Positions 7,496-15,297 of a stretch of DNA of 25,219 bases are shown here, one piece after another. The DNA lies in assembly GCA_946478675.1 (NCBI GenBank), contig CAMLEF010000021.1:1-25219 (forward strand), in the 5' to 3' direction. The first letter of the stretch is position 1, and each line of letters begins with the position of its first letter. Source of the DNA: an uncultured Flavobacteriales bacterium. GTDB lineage: Bacteria; Bacteroidota; Bacteroidia; Palsa-965. The notes beneath the pieces were generated by a model that saw only the letters and a program-made list of their open reading frames with translations, ran no database searches and was not told the origin of the DNA. A program made the translations under genes and the position numbers.

Positions 7496-7579
7496 GACGC
7501 AATTTTTATACAAGTTCCGAAAGGGAGCGCCGGAAGAAACTGCGGGTGGTCAGGGAGAAGACTGAATTCCATCAGGAAC

Positions 7580-7772
7580 GAATGTGCTCCGCTGCGCTAT
7601 GTGCTCCATCCCACGCCGTGCGCGGGGATTATTTGTTTCGCTCGCTGCGCTCGCTAATGTGCTGATGATTTTCAATAATAATTAATCAGCACATAGCGAG
7701 CAAAGCGAGCGGGATATATAGGCAGCCGGCGAAGCCGTGCTGCCGGAGCACATAGCGCAGCGGAGCACATTC
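7580..7772. repeat. Nested branched palindrome (family E)
   Basis: A perfect 28-base inverted repeat (7580-7607 with 7745-7772) encloses further inverted repeats: 7639-7666 with 7685-7711 (nearly perfect, 18-base loop), and a GGCAGC/GCTGCC hairpin at 7721-7744. The predicted single-strand fold is a branched structure with a long basal stem. The right outer arm covers the first two bases of the stop codon of the histidine kinase gene (complement 7771-7773). It occupies almost the whole gap between that gene and the alkyltransferase-like gene. The words GTGCTCC and GCGAGC recur within the arms. Confidence 0.9.
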
Positions 7773-10700
7773 AGAAGCGGTCTTTGGCTTCTTCTTCGAA
7801 ATCGATGAGGTAGCGCGTGCCTTTGGCGTGGCGGAGCTCTACCTTGCCGTTGAGCTGGCTGGTGAGCATGACGATGAGCTGCATGCCTAAGCTGGATGCA
7901 TTTTGCAGATCGACTTCGCCGGGAATTCCTTTGCCGTTGTCGGCAACTTCGAGGCGGTAGCGATTCGGGCCGGTCATGTGCAGCGAAACAGAGAGCGTTC
8001 CTTCGCTGCGATCGCCGAATGCGTATTTCAGCGAATTCGAAATGATCTCGTTCAGGATCAATCCGAGTGGAACGATCGTGTCGATGCGGAAGGGACGATC
8101 CTCGATATCGGTTTCGAGATGAATGATCTTGTTTGTGTCGTAGGCGTCGATGAGCGAGCGCACGAGATCGTCGATGTAGCTGCGGATGTCGATGTTGACG
8201 AGGTTGCGGCTCTGGTACATCTTTTCGTGGATGAGCGCCATCGAATTCACGCGGTGACGGCAATCTTCGAAGAGCGTGAGCACGCGGCGATCCGTAATGC
8301 CTTCCGCCTGGAGATTGAGCAGGCTGGAGATCACCTGCAGGTTGTTCTTCACGCGGTGATGAATTTCTTTCAGCATGAGCGCCTTCTCTTCATTTTGCCG
8401 CGTGATCTCCGTGGTACGCGCACGCACTTCCGCTTCAAGCTCGTCGCGCATCTGCCGGGTACGTTGTACGCGTGTGCGCCAGGTGAACCACGTAGCACCG
8501 GCAGCAAGCAGCAGCGTTATCGCGATGAACCATCCGCGTTGCCAGAACGGCGGCGGCGGCGCGAGGATCGTGATCGGACAGGACGCAGCAGATTCCGGCG
8601 TCCATTTTCCGTTTCCGTTCGAAGCGATCACGCGGAACAGATAATGACCCGGCGGAAGATTCGCGTAGGTGATCTGCGTGGCGGAAGTTACCGGCTGCCA
8701 CACGGAATCGAAACCGACGAGCATGAACTGGTAACGCGTTGCCTGCGGACTTTGCAGGTTGACCGATTCGTAAAGAAACGTCAGGTGATTGTGCTCGTGA
8801 TCGAGTTCCAGCTTCACCGGCAAATGATACCAACCGCTTTCGCCGGCGTCAGTGATGCTCGTCCATTCCGTCGGTTCGAGGAAGAGACGAATGCCGCTGA
8901 TGTGAACGGAAGGCTGTACTTGTTCCGGCAATTCTTTCGAAGGGTCATAACGGATCACGCCTTTCACAGTGCCGAACCAGAGACAACCATCGCGCGTTAC
9001 GCACACCGCACGTGAATTGCATTCGATCCCGCGGAAACCTTCGTTGCGTGAAAAATTCTTCACCTCGAGCATGCGCCCTTCCGCATCCACTTTCACGCGA
9101 TCGATGCCTTTATTCGTTCCAACCCAGAGATTGCCTTCGTGATCGAACGCCAGCAGGTAATACGTCGTCGACGCAAGTCCGTTCGCATCGTTGTAAGATG
9201 TAAATCGTTTGCCGTCGAATCGCATCACGCATTCATCGGTATGAAACCAGATGTTGCCGGCTTTATCCTCGACCAGCGAACCGATGTACATATTGCAGAG
9301 CCCGTCTTCCAAACGATAGCTCTTTATCATTTTACCGTCGTATTTCGCCAAACCATTTCCGGTGCCGATCCAGATATTGCCGAGATGATCTTCACAGAAC
9401 GCATGCACATAATCGGAAGGCAACTGATCGTTCGTTGCAGTCAGCGTTTTGCTCACCTGTCCGTCGTGGATCACGTACACGCCTTTCCCCCACGTTCCCG
9501 CCCAGATATCGCCTTTGCTGTCGACGAACAACGCACGCACCCGCACACCGGGCAGCAATGATTTCACCGGCCGTTCGTTCACGAGACAAGTCAGTCCTTC
9601 CGTGTGCCCGATCCAAACCTGCTCTTTCCGGTCTTCTATTGCAGCGACAGGTTGCGCGAAACGTTTGCCATTCGAATTCATCACGGGAACCGAACGATGC
9701 GGATCATTTTCAGGAAGCTTCGGATCGAAACAATACAAACCATCCTGGTCGGAACCGGCCCACATTTTTCCGTTATGATCTTCGAGCAAACGAAAGACAG
9801 TTCCGGAATTGAAGCCGGGAACATTGCCGAAATACGTGAACGTTTCACTGCGCAGCTTGACGAGGCTCTGCTCGCGCGTCGCCAGCCAGATGTGATGTGT
9901 GTTATCCTCCGCGATCTTCAGCACACTTTGCGCCGTCAATCCATTCGTGCGATCGTAACGCGTGATGCCTTCCTGCGGATGATATTTTACGACAAGATTG
10001 TTCAGCGTTGCCACCCACGTGTTCCCGCTGTGATCGGTGTAAATATCATGCACGATTTTTCCCTGCAGTAACGTCGTGAGCCCGTTCTCTGAAAAAGTGC
10101 CCGTCGACGGCCGGTAGATCTTCAACCCTTCGCTCGTGCCAATGTAAATCAGCCCGTGGCGATCGCTGCACAGGGAATAAATCTGCAGCGTGCTTCCCGC
10201 CGGAAGATGCAGGTCGATCGAATCTTTTTTGTACTGATCGAAACGATACAGTGAACTGCCGGCGCCCGCCCAGACGATATTATTTTCATCGCTGCACATC
10301 GCCACGTCCGTATGCATGGAGGCGATGTAATGCACCTGCTGATTCGACAACGTATATTCGAGAATTCCGCCGGGCCCTGCGATCCACACGCCGTTCTTGC
10401 GCGCGATGATCGAGGTGATCTTCGATTTCTTCAAGCCGTCCTGCCCGAGCGTAGAAAATGTTTTGCCGTCGTACAACGTAACGCCCATCTGCGTACCGAA
10501 CCAGAGATTACCGCTGGAATCTTCTTCGATGGCATTTACGATTTGCCCGGCAAGACCATCGCGGATGCCGTATTCATGAAAATGTTGTCCGTCGAAGCTG
10601 CAGACGCCGCCGCCCGCCGTGCCTACCCACAAATAGCCGCGGCTGTCCTGGAAAACGCATTGCGCTTCCGATTGGGAAAGTCCTTCTTCCACGCCATAGG

Positions 10701-10788
10701 AAATGAAATCGAACGTCTGCGCCACGAGAGAAACGCCGGACGACAAGAGAAAGAAGAGCAGGAAATAAAAAAATCGATAGCTGCGCAA
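7771..10788 (-). CDS. Propeller-sensor hybrid-type membrane histidine kinase (HisKA_2)
   Basis: A very large sensor kinase of about 1005 residues. After a hydrophobic signal segment (FFYFLLFFLLSSGVSLVAQ) come many two-component regulator propeller repeats of the type DSRGYLWVGT, DSSGNLWFGT and DHEGNLWVGT. These form the periplasmic beta-propellers and are followed by a Y_Y_Y domain (YQFMLVGFDSVWQPV ... LPPGHYLFRVIASNGNG), a single membrane helix (GWFIAITLLLAAGATWF) and the kinase. The kinase has the HisKA_2 phosphoacceptor KEIHHRVKNNLQVISSLL and a HATPase domain (LNEIISNSLKYAF, VADNGKGIP). There is no receiver domain and no response regulator gene beside it. The open frame extends to 10902, but a TTG at 10788 places the signal peptide at the N-terminus and avoids overlap with the divergent phosphatase gene. 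The start is uncertain. Confidence 0.9.
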   Translation of the reverse strand: MRSYRFFYFLLFFLLSSGVSLVAQTFDFISYGVEEGLSQSEAQCVFQDSRGYLWVGTAGGGVCSFDGQHFHEYGIRDGLAGQIVNAIEEDSSGNLWFGTQMGVTLYDGKTFSTLGQDGLKKSKITSIIARKNGVWIAGPGGILEYTLSNQQVHYIASMHTDVAMCSDENNIVWAGAGSSLYRFDQYKKDSIDLHLPAGSTLQIYSLCSDRHGLIYIGTSEGLKIYRPSTGTFSENGLTTLLQGKIVHDIYTDHSGNTWVATLNNLVVKYHPQEGITRYDRTNGLTAQSVLKIAEDNTHHIWLATREQSLVKLRSETFTYFGNVPGFNSGTVFRLLEDHNGKMWAGSDQDGLYCFDPKLPENDPHRSVPVMNSNGKRFAQPVAAIEDRKEQVWIGHTEGLTCLVNERPVKSLLPGVRVRALFVDSKGDIWAGTWGKGVYVIHDGQVSKTLTATNDQLPSDYVHAFCEDHLGNIWIGTGNGLAKYDGKMIKSYRLEDGLCNMYIGSLVEDKAGNIWFHTDECVMRFDGKRFTSYNDANGLASTTYYLLAFDHEGNLWVGTNKGIDRVKVDAEGRMLEVKNFSRNEGFRGIECNSRAVCVTRDGCLWFGTVKGVIRYDPSKELPEQVQPSVHISGIRLFLEPTEWTSITDAGESGWYHLPVKLELDHEHNHLTFLYESVNLQSPQATRYQFMLVGFDSVWQPVTSATQITYANLPPGHYLFRVIASNGNGKWTPESAASCPITILAPPPPFWQRGWFIAITLLLAAGATWFTWRTRVQRTRQMRDELEAEVRARTTEITRQNEEKALMLKEIHHRVKNNLQVISSLLNLQAEGITDRRVLTLFEDCRHRVNSMALIHEKMYQSRNLVNIDIRSYIDDLVRSLIDAYDTNKIIHLETDIEDRPFRIDTIVPLGLILNEIISNSLKYAFGDRSEGTLSVSLHMTGPNRYRLEVADNGKGIPGEVDLQNASSLGMQLIVMLTSQLNGKVELRHAKGTRYLIDFEEEAKDRF

Positions 10789-10887
10789 GAGGGGGAAATG
10801 CTGGCTTTTTCGAAAATTACAAAAAAAGGACAGCGGCTCAGGAAAAGGAGAAATTACTTTCAGCGTTCCTTTACGAACTGCGCTTCT

Positions 10888-10895
10888 TACCTTTG
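10888..10895 (+). promoter_or_regulatory. -7 promoter element of the phosphatase gene, near-leaderless
   Basis: TACCTTTG is an exact TAnnTTTG match and ends six bases before the ATG at 10902, so the transcript would start about at the start codon. No TTG is present at -33. The weak alternative TTC is 19 bases upstream. Confidence 0.5.
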
Positions 10896-10901
10896 ACGTC
10901 A

Positions 10902-11375
10902 ATGAAGGTTTTAATGGTCTGCCTGGGCAACATTTGCCGCTCGCCGCTGGCGGAAGGCGTGTTGCGGCACAAGCTGAAAGAAGCCGGCGTCACGGACGTC
11001 ATTGTCGATTCTGCAGGAACGTCCGGTTATCATGCGGGCGAACATCCTGACACGCGCTCCGCACGCAACGCCAAATCGCACGGCGTCGACATTTCAAAGC
11101 TCGTTTCGCGACAGTTCATTATGGATGACTTCGAAGAGTTCGACCGCATTTACGTGATGGACAGCTCGAATTATCAAAACGTGATCGCGCTGGCGCAAAC
11201 GAAAGAGCACGAGCTGAAAGTCGATCATTTGCTGAACGCGAAATGGCCCGGGAAAAACATCGCGGTGCCCGATCCTTATTTCGGCGGCGATGATGGTTTT
11301 GAAAATGTATTTCGTCTCGTCGAGCAGGCCTGCGAAGCGATCGTGGAAGAAATCAAAAACGGCAACGGAAAATAA
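10902..11375 (+). CDS. Low-molecular-weight protein-tyrosine phosphatase
   Basis: A 157-residue cytosolic phosphatase. The N-terminal P-loop CLGNICRS (residues 7-14) is the C-X5-R-S signature with nucleophile Cys7, and VPDPYFGG supplies the general acid Asp. The length is typical of the family. Relatives act on tyrosine-phosphorylated proteins, for example in capsule regulation, but no kinase or polysaccharide genes are next to it, so a specific role cannot be named. The frame is open three codons upstream to a TTG, but MKVLMVCLGNICRSPLAEG is the standard family N-terminus. Its stop codon directly abuts the ATG of the methyltransferase gene, so the two form an operon. Confidence 0.95.
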   Translation: MKVLMVCLGNICRSPLAEGVLRHKLKEAGVTDVIVDSAGTSGYHAGEHPDTRSARNAKSHGVDISKLVSRQFIMDDFEEFDRIYVMDSSNYQNVIALAQTKEHELKVDHLLNAKWPGKNIAVPDPYFGGDDGFENVFRLVEQACEAIVEEIKNGNGK

Positions 11376-12089
11376 ATGGCGAAAGGAAAACTCTATCTCA
11401 TTCCTGTTCCGCTGGGCGAAAACAGCCGCGCGGAAGACATCCTCACGCCGCAGGTGCTGTCGATCGTCCGTTCGCTGAAAAGCTTCATCGTCGAGAATGA
11501 AAAATCGGCGCGGCATTTCCTGAAGCTCGCCGGCACGCCGTTCCCGTTGCAGGAGATCACGCTGTTTCCCATCGGCAAACACGTCGAGCAGAGTGACACG
11601 TCGCGTTATCTCGATGCGGTGAAGAACGGCGCCGACATGGGACTGCTTTCCGAAGCCGGTTGCCCGGGCGTTGCGGATCCCGGCGCGGAGATCGTGCGGA
11701 TGGCGCATGATGCAGGAATCATCGTCGTTCCGCTGATCGGGCCATCATCGTTGTTGCTGTCGCTGATGGCTTCCGGCATGAACGGCCAGCAATTCCGGTT
11801 TCATGGTTACCTGCCCATCGACAAAGGAGAGCGCAGCCGTTACCTGAAAAATCTCGAGCGCGAAACGCGGCAGCAAAGCGTCACGCATCTTTTCATCGAA
11901 ACACCTTTCCGCAACCGCCAGCTGCTCGACGATCTGCTGAAGACGCTCGACAACAGCACGCGCCTCTGCATCGCCTGCAGCGTCACGCAACCCGACGAAT
12001 ACATCCGCACCAGAACAATCGGCGACTGGAAACGCGGGACACTACCTGAATTGCATAAGCGTCCCGCTGTTTTTCTCATCGGGAAATAA
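11376..12089 (+). CDS. RsmI-like tetrapyrrole-methylase-fold SAM methyltransferase
   Basis: A 237-residue cytosolic protein of the tetrapyrrole methylase superfamily, closest in style to RsmI (YraL), which 2'-O-methylates C1402 of 16S rRNA. Visible motifs are GKLYLIPVPLGE at the start, LLSEAGCPGVADPGAEIV (the counterpart of the RsmI SDAGTP-DPG block, about 88-105) and PLIGPSSLLLSLMASG (SAM-binding region). It differs from textbook RsmI: the first motif lacks the usual TPIGN and the SDAGTP element reads SEAGCP. It may therefore be the divergent Bacteroidota paralogue rather than the canonical enzyme. It starts immediately after the phosphatase stop codon, with no gap. Confidence 0.82.
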   Translation: MAKGKLYLIPVPLGENSRAEDILTPQVLSIVRSLKSFIVENEKSARHFLKLAGTPFPLQEITLFPIGKHVEQSDTSRYLDAVKNGADMGLLSEAGCPGVADPGAEIVRMAHDAGIIVVPLIGPSSLLLSLMASGMNGQQFRFHGYLPIDKGERSRYLKNLERETRQQSVTHLFIETPFRNRQLLDDLLKTLDNSTRLCIACSVTQPDEYIRTRTIGDWKRGTLPELHKRPAVFLIGK

Positions 12090-12095
12090 AAAAAG

Positions 12096-12121
12096 ACAAG
12101 GGACACCGAAGTGCCCCTTGT
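12096..12121 (-). terminator. Terminator between convergent genes
   Basis: The stem ACAAGGGACA / TGCCCCTTGT, with one mismatch and a six-base loop, is flanked on the low-coordinate side by an A-run (12088-12094). On the minus strand that reads as a T-tract. It therefore best serves the DUF4476 gene and may also stop readthrough from the methyltransferase gene. Confidence 0.7.
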
Positions 12122-12212
12122 TGTCCGGACCAGGAAAAACGCTACTAAAACCCGGTCGACGTATCCTGTGGTTTGCGAGCGGTAACTGCAGCGCCACGGG
12201 AAATATTTTCAG

Positions 12213-13097
12213 TTATGCGTGCCAGCTGTTGATGTAAGCGGCGAGCTCGTCTACGCTGCTGGAGTAACCGAAGCCACTGTTCACCACGTAGTAGTTGTTG
12301 CGATCGATCGTTTTGCCGTAAGCATACTTGGCGAAATCCAGCTTCGTGCTTTCGAACGAGAAGAGATTCATCAGCTGCAGCACCTGGTCGGAAGTGAGGT
12401 GGTTCATCGCGACACCCTGCTCCGCAACAGTGAGACGGTTGCTGTCGAATGATTGCGCACTGACGCTGTTTTTGAGTCGTTCGAAATCGGCAGCGGACAT
12501 TCCCTGGTACACCGGCGGATACCATCCTCCGTTGTTGCCCCCGTTATAACCGCCATTGTAGCCACCGTTATTTCCGCCGTTGTAACCACCGTTGCCGCAG
12601 TTGCTGCCGTTGCCATAACCGGGATAACCGTTGTTACCGTTGCCATAGCCGTTGTTACCATAACCAGTGTTGCCGTAACCATTGTTGCCATAGCCGTTGT
12701 TACCATAACCGGTGTTGCTGCCGTAAGGATTGTACGGATCATAATAACCGTTGCCGTATTGTGCGAGCGGTACAACGCTGGCGATATTGAGCTGGTTGAG
12801 GTTAATCGCATACGCAGTGACACGCGCATTATTCGGAATGTTCACCCAACCGTCGAAGAGCAATCGCGGGAGACCGCAGGCGCCGATGGTTTGAGCGGGT
12901 ACGCTGGTCATGCGAACATGGTGCGAGCCGGGCTGGATGCTCGTGACGTTATACGTTGTTGACGGCGTTGCGTAGAACGCGTTGTCGAAACTGAGAGTGA
13001 ACCTGGAGTTGTCGGCCATTCCGATGCTGAGCTCGGAGGCGAATGCGGGCACGGCGCTTAGGCCGGCGAGCAAAATGGAGTAGATGATGTTTTTCAT
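12213..13097 (-). CDS. DUF4476 protein with Gly/Asn/Tyr-rich repeat region
   Basis: A 294-residue exported protein of unknown function. A Sec signal peptide (MKNIIYSILLAGLSAVPAFA) leads into a beta-rich N-terminal part (about 21-113). A low-complexity stretch (114-191) follows, made first of five-residue GYGNN/GYGNT units and then of GGYN/GGNN units. The C-terminal 95 residues (about 200-294) match DUF4476 (MSAADFERLKNSVSAQSFD ... DFAKYAYGKTIDRNNYYVV), a domain common in Bacteroidota envelope proteins. The Shine-Dalgarno AAGGAGA lies just upstream, preceded by a small perfect hairpin (13114-13129). The gene is monocistronic with its own terminator. The tandem units make its length likely to vary between strains. 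Confidence 0.85.
   Translation of the reverse strand: MKNIIYSILLAGLSAVPAFASELSIGMADNSRFTLSFDNAFYATPSTTYNVTSIQPGSHHVRMTSVPAQTIGACGLPRLLFDGWVNIPNNARVTAYAINLNQLNIASVVPLAQYGNGYYDPYNPYGSNTGYGNNGYGNNGYGNTGYGNNGYGNGNNGYPGYGNGSNCGNGGYNGGNNGGYNGGYNGGNNGGWYPPVYQGMSAADFERLKNSVSAQSFDSNRLTVAEQGVAMNHLTSDQVLQLMNLFSFESTKLDFAKYAYGKTIDRNNYYVVNSGFGYSSSVDELAAYINSWHA
12525..12758 (-). repeat. In-frame tandem repeats coding the Gly/Asn/Tyr-rich region
   Basis: On the minus strand the DNA repeats a 15-base unit coding Gly-Tyr-Gly-Asn-Asn/Thr about five times. It then repeats shorter units coding Gly-Gly-Tyr-Asn and Gly-Gly-Asn-Asn. All units keep the reading frame. Confidence 0.85.
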
Positions 13098-13113
13098 AGG
13101 TTGGTTCTCCTTT

Positions 13114-13129
13114 CAGGGAAGAGTCCCTG
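13114..13129 (-). promoter_or_regulatory. Small hairpin in the DUF4476 gene leader
   Basis: CAGGGA-AGAG-TCCCTG is a perfect six-base stem with a four-base loop. It lies immediately upstream of the Shine-Dalgarno sequence (AAGGAGA on the minus strand, about 13107-13113) and 16 bases before the ATG. It could stabilise the mRNA 5' end or tune translation; the function is unproven. Confidence 0.4.
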
Positions 13130-13266
13130 TCAAGGTCATTTCAAGTAGCATGCCAAAGTGCGGGTGATGTTGCGGGGGGAACGGGAACGGGGTGATAAGT
13201 GGTCGCGGGAAATACACAGGCGGTGGGTTTTCCACAGAAACTATTTCTCTGTTAATAAACAGGCAT

Positions 13267-13293
13267 TGTCTTTCTTCTTTGCAATTACCTTTG
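13267..13293 (+). promoter_or_regulatory. Promoter of the small membrane protein gene, near-leaderless
   Basis: TACCTTTG (13286-13293) is an exact -7 match, with TTG at 13266-13268 separated by 17 bases, within the 17-23 spacing reported for Flavobacterium. The -7 word ends five bases before the ATG at 13299, which predicts a transcript with almost no leader. Confidence 0.6.
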
Positions 13294-13298
13294 CCCTC

Positions 13299-13664
13299 AT
13301 GAATTTCCTCGTAAAAGTTCTCATCTCGACGCTGGCGGTGCTGCTCACCTCCTACCTGCTCCCCGATTCGATGGTGCACGTCGACGGGTTTGCTACGGCA
13401 ATCGTCGTGGCGCTCGTGCTCGCGTTCCTGAACGCGATCGTCAAGCCCATCCTCATCGCGCTCACCATTCCTGCAACGATTTTCACGCTCGGATTATTCC
13501 TGCTCGTGATCAATGCCGTGATCATTCTCATCGCGGATTATTTCGTGAAAGGTTTCAACGTACACGGCTTCTGGTCGGCGCTTTTGTTCAGCATCATTCT
13601 CACCATCGTCAACAGCGTGTTCGAAGCGATCCGCCGCAACGACGACAACCGATATCCGAATTAG
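13299..13664 (+). CDS. Phage_holin_4_2 (YvlD-like) family membrane protein
   Basis: A 121-residue protein with four strongly hydrophobic segments (about residues 2-20, 27-44, 51-75 and 86-108) and a polar C-terminal tail ending RRNDDNRYPN. The pattern VVALVLAFLNAIVKPILIALTIP with the NAIVKP core is typical of the Phage_holin_4_2/YvlD family. Despite the name, members are chromosomal membrane proteins of unknown function and are not evidence of a prophage; no phage genes are present here. An upstream open frame runs back to 13158, but the ATG at 13299 gives the family N-terminus MNFLVKVLISTLAVLL and is directly preceded by a promoter. The stop is at the edge of a palindrome. Confidence 0.88.
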   Translation: MNFLVKVLISTLAVLLTSYLLPDSMVHVDGFATAIVVALVLAFLNAIVKPILIALTIPATIFTLGLFLLVINAVIILIADYFVKGFNVHGFWSALLFSIILTIVNSVFEAIRRNDDNRYPN

Positions 13665-13756
13665 TTCGGAGTCCGGAGTTTTGAGTTCGGAGTTTTTCGC
13701 ATTTATGAAATCTTCTACTCCAAACTCCGAACTCCTGACTCAAAACTCCAAACTCA
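13664..13756. repeat. Intergenic palindrome, family B (TTYGGAG 7-base units), no gene inside
   Basis: The left arm (13664-13697) consists of 7-base units TTCGGAG, TCCGGAG, TTTTGAG, TTCGGAG. The right arm (13716-13756) is the inverse of TTTGGAG, TTTTGAG, TCAGGAG, TTCGGAG, TTTGGAG. The loop is about 18 bases. It fills the gap between the small membrane protein gene and the dGTPase gene, ending one base before the dGTPase ATG. The same family flanks the four-helix-bundle gene at 18377-18914. Confidence 0.88.
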
Positions 13757-13757
13757 C

Positions 13758-15125
13758 ATGCAGTGGAAAACGCTTTTCTCCGGCGCACGTCTCAGCGATA
13801 AAGCTTCGCAATCTTCCAGCTCTTCCGATCGTACCGATTACGAGCGCGACTTCGATCGTGTGGTGTTCTCCGCAGCGTTTCGTCGCTTGCAGGACAAGAC
13901 GCAGGTCATCCCGCTGCCGGAAAGCGATTTCGTGCACACGCGACTGACGCATAGTCTCGAAGTTTCCTGCGTGGCGCGATCGCTCGGGAAGCTGGTCGGT
14001 GAAACGATCCTTCAGCGTCATGGATTGAAAGACATTGTTGCTTCCGACTTCGGTGTGATCTGCGCGACGGCAGCGTTGGCGCATGACATCGGCAATCCGC
14101 CATTCGGTCATTCGGGAGAAGCTTCCATCAGCAATTATTTCAATCGCGGGAACGGCAAACGTTATCAATCCCGCGTGAGCGCCGAACAATGGGCTGATCT
14201 TGCCAGCTTCGAAGGCAATGCGAACGGCTTCAAGCTGCTGACGAATTACAACGAAGCGGGCGGCGGCAACATCAACCTGACGTTTTCCACGCTCGCCGCT
14301 TTCACGAAATATCCGACGCGCTCGCTCAAGGATCCCGCGCACAAAGCGATTGTCGAAGGGAAAGTCAGCCAGAAGAAATACGGCTATTTCCAATCGGAAG
14401 CTGATATCTTCAAACGCATTTTCACGCATCTCGAAATTGATCCGCTGACGGATTACGCATGGCGCCGTCACCCGCTGGCGTTTCTCGTTGAAGCGGCCGA
14501 CGACATCTGCTACCGCATCATCGATTTCGAAGACGGCATCCGCATCGGGCTGATCGATTTTTCGAAAGGCGAAGAGCTGCTGAAAGCCGTTCTTGGCGCT
14601 GAATTCAACAAAGAGCGCTACGACAGCATCACCGAAGAACGCGAGAAGATTTCCTGGCTGCGGGCCCGCGCCATTTACGTGCTGATCAATCACGCGACGC
14701 AGATCTTCCTCGACCACGAAGCGGAAATCCTCAGCGGAACATTCGACACTTCGCTGATCGATAAATTGCCGAAAGAGGTGGCGGAACCGCTGAACAAGAT
14801 CCTCGCGCTTTCTATTGATAAAGTTTACCGCAGCCGCAACGTGTTGCAGATCGAGCTTGCGGGATTCAACGTCGTGAGTGAATTGCTGGAGCTGTATACG
14901 GAAGCCGTGGAAGAATTTTATCGTCTCGGCGGCGATGAGAAAAAGCTGCGGAAAGAAAATCCGTATTTCTCGAAGGTGCTGGGACTTTATCCGAAACAAT
15001 TCCTGCCGGGCGAAGAGAATGTATACCTGCAGGTATTGCGTGTTTGTGAATTCGTGGCGGGCATGACGGATACGTATGCGGTGTCACTGTATCGCAAGCT
15101 GAAGGGGATAGAGCTGCCGAAATAA
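13758..15125 (+). CDS. dgt: Deoxyguanosinetriphosphate triphosphohydrolase (dGTPase)
   Basis: A 455-residue cytosolic HD-domain enzyme that hydrolyses dGTP (or other dNTPs) to the deoxynucleoside and tripolyphosphate, helping balance dNTP pools. The HD residues are in place: H65 in THSLEVS, H109-D110 in LAHDIGNPPFGHSGE (with H118), and the later Asp in VEAADDICYRIIDFEDG. The N-terminal YERDFDRVVFSAAFRRLQDKTQV is a family signature. The length fits the long (Escherichia-like) class. The ATG at 13758 follows the family B palindrome by one base, so the palindrome would form the leader or carry the promoter. No terminator is visible after the gene. Confidence 0.95.
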   Translation: MQWKTLFSGARLSDKASQSSSSSDRTDYERDFDRVVFSAAFRRLQDKTQVIPLPESDFVHTRLTHSLEVSCVARSLGKLVGETILQRHGLKDIVASDFGVICATAALAHDIGNPPFGHSGEASISNYFNRGNGKRYQSRVSAEQWADLASFEGNANGFKLLTNYNEAGGGNINLTFSTLAAFTKYPTRSLKDPAHKAIVEGKVSQKKYGYFQSEADIFKRIFTHLEIDPLTDYAWRRHPLAFLVEAADDICYRIIDFEDGIRIGLIDFSKGEELLKAVLGAEFNKERYDSITEEREKISWLRARAIYVLINHATQIFLDHEAEILSGTFDTSLIDKLPKEVAEPLNKILALSIDKVYRSRNVLQIELAGFNVVSELLELYTEAVEEFYRLGGDEKKLRKENPYFSKVLGLYPKQFLPGEENVYLQVLRVCEFVAGMTDTYAVSLYRKLKGIELPK

Positions 15126-15170
15126 AAAATTTTCTGCTAAACGGGAAATTGGAGCAGGCTTCGGGGGAGA

Positions 15171-15208
15171 TACTTTGACCACTTAAGACACTTGAGGGCA
15201 CTTTAGTC
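15171..15208. repeat. Single-arm run of CACTTnAGn units
   Basis: Four degenerate 9-10-base units follow one another: TACTTTGAC, CACTTAAGA, CACTTGAGGG, CACTTTAGTC. Their style resembles one arm of the palindromes elsewhere in the window, but no inverted partner was found in this 172-base gap. It may be a half-copy or a remnant. Confidence 0.55.
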
Positions 15209-15245
15209 CTTTCATTGCGATTTTTATCCTTTCTTTCGATAGGGC

Positions 15246-15270
15246 TGTAACCTTTTGACCTTTTGCGTTA
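15246..15270 (+). promoter_or_regulatory. Candidate ECF-type promoter of the sigma factor gene
   Basis: TGTAACC (15246-15252) followed by CGTTA (15266-15270) resembles the AAC / CGT layout of extracytoplasmic-function sigma promoters, with a slightly short spacer. It sits 28 bases before the ATG of an ECF sigma gene, so self-activation is plausible but unproven. Confidence 0.35.
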
Positions 15271-15297
15271 CATTATATACGCACAAAGGCAGTTTCT

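Noticed and set aside
13228..13237. A DnaA-box-like TTTTCCACA upstream of the small membrane protein gene
   Set aside because: It is a single isolated match, expected by chance in 25 kb.
13299..13664. Prophage remnant suggested by the holin family name
   Set aside because: The family is chromosomal and of unknown function, and no other phage gene is present.
13740..14999. A 419-residue open frame antisense to the dGTPase gene
   Set aside because: Shadow of the sense gene; the sense frame has all the HD motifs and the antisense product has no recognisable domain.
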